NCBI RefSeq assembly: GCF_040719375.1
Contig: NZ_JBFDTP010000002.1
Span: forward strand, 2,542,001-2,606,000
DNA length: 64,000 nt
From: Clostridium sp. AN503
Lineage (GTDB): Bacteria > Bacillota > Clostridia > Lachnospirales > Lachnospiraceae
Reading direction: 5' to 3'
Shown: one piece after another, positions 63,621-64,000 of the stretch
How the letters are laid out: the number at the start of each line of letters is the position of its first letter
How positions within the stretch are numbered: position 1 is the first letter of the stretch
Translations under genes and position numbers: made by a program
The notes under the pieces: generated by a model
The model's database searches: none
The model's input: only the letters and a program-made list of their open reading frames with translations
Told to the model about the DNA's origin: nothing

Positions 63621-64000
63621 ACTCCCTACCTCCATTTGTGATTTTGAAGTATTTTTTTAAGCAGTTATTAGGGTGTTGCACCCATGTCATTTAAGCTGTT
63701 AAAAATGGCAAAAACTGCTGCGTACAGCGACTTTTATTACTGTCTTTGCTCTAATTTATTTTCTCTATGAATTGCCATGTGCATGTTTTCTTCTAATACT
63801 TCTTTGAACGGTATAGATGTGAGATATTGAGCAACTCTAATATCTCCCTGTTCTCCACAAATTATAACACACCCCCACCAAAAAGTATAGCCGCAAATCA
63901 GAACATTTGTTCTTTTTTTGCGACTATCTCTTCTGCGCCGGCCTTTCCCTTTTGCCGGCGCTTATGTATTTATTCATGATTCGTTGTCACAAGGCGTTGG
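63621..64000. other. Region upstream of uvrB with LexA-like site and open frame
   Basis: On minus, codons 63961-63737 are open with no ATG near the start, ending ...ENMHMAIHRENKLEQRQ. The residues look protein-like (YTFWWGCVII, LTSIPFKEVLEEN), so this may be a decayed or fragmentary gene. A GCGCCGGC/GCCGGCGC stem is at 63935-63961. No complete gene is supported. Confidence 0.4.
63901..63912. promoter_or_regulatory. LexA (DinR) box candidate
   Basis: GAAC ATTT GTTC is a perfect match to the Gram-positive SOS operator core GAAC-N4-GTTC. TATACT and TATAAT hexamers lie downstream on minus, so it could control uvrB from a long leader. Confidence 0.5.

Overview
The window looks like the chromosome of an anaerobic Bacillota, most likely a Lachnospiraceae / Clostridium-cluster XIVa relative. 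Pointers are a Gram-positive LPxTG adhesin, AGGAGG ribosome sites, an S-box riboswitch on metK, class II GalT, a DUF5688 protein and near-balanced base composition. Nearly all genes lie on the minus strand, so most operons read from right to left. Assignments come from reading the translated sequence; no database search was run.

Positions 1-31,731 hold a type IV pilus (T4P) and giant-surface-protein locus. In transcription order it contains: a C39-like cysteine peptidase, a pilin, a SARP/BTAD regulator with a degenerate GGDEF-like tail, a 4,103-residue LPxTG adhesin, a proline-rich mini-protein, a structured leader, a pilin split by a G10 tract, an intact pilin, a membrane protein, prepilin peptidase (PilD), PilC, a PilM-PilN fusion, PilO, PilB with an N-terminal MshEN-like c-di-GMP-binding domain, PilT, and a giant protein (more than 2,044 residues, cut by the window edge). 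That last protein has a prepilin N-terminus and about 33 GLUG repeats. PilB's MshEN domain, the GGDEF-like regulator, and G/C homopolymers at a pilin leader, at the pilC start and inside the adhesin suggest a pilus/adhesin system under c-di-GMP-linked and phase-variable control.

Positions 31,830-34,752 carry C1-folate genes (folD, fchA) and a rubredoxin-glutamate synthase fusion. mscL, with an added zinc ribbon, sits at 35.0-35.5 kb. Positions 35.5-42.3 kb are the arginine cluster: argC, a zinc-ribbon mini-protein, an acetyltransferase, argJ, argB and argD on minus, with argG divergent on plus. Next come a coiled-coil repeat protein, an EamA transporter, an ApbE flavin transferase lipoprotein, galT, a Gx-family membrane protein and a NusG-domain-II protein. 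The ApbE/Gx/NusG_II set resembles flavin-based extracellular electron transfer loci.

Positions 48.5-64 kb hold a secreted DUF5722 glycosidase-like protein, a 301-bp near-perfect palindrome, metK with its SAM riboswitch, a superoxide reductase, a cell-wall-binding-repeat protein, murA, a large membrane-anchored unknown protein, a DUF5688 protein, feoA-feoB and uvrB. uvrB has a LexA-box-like operator well upstream.
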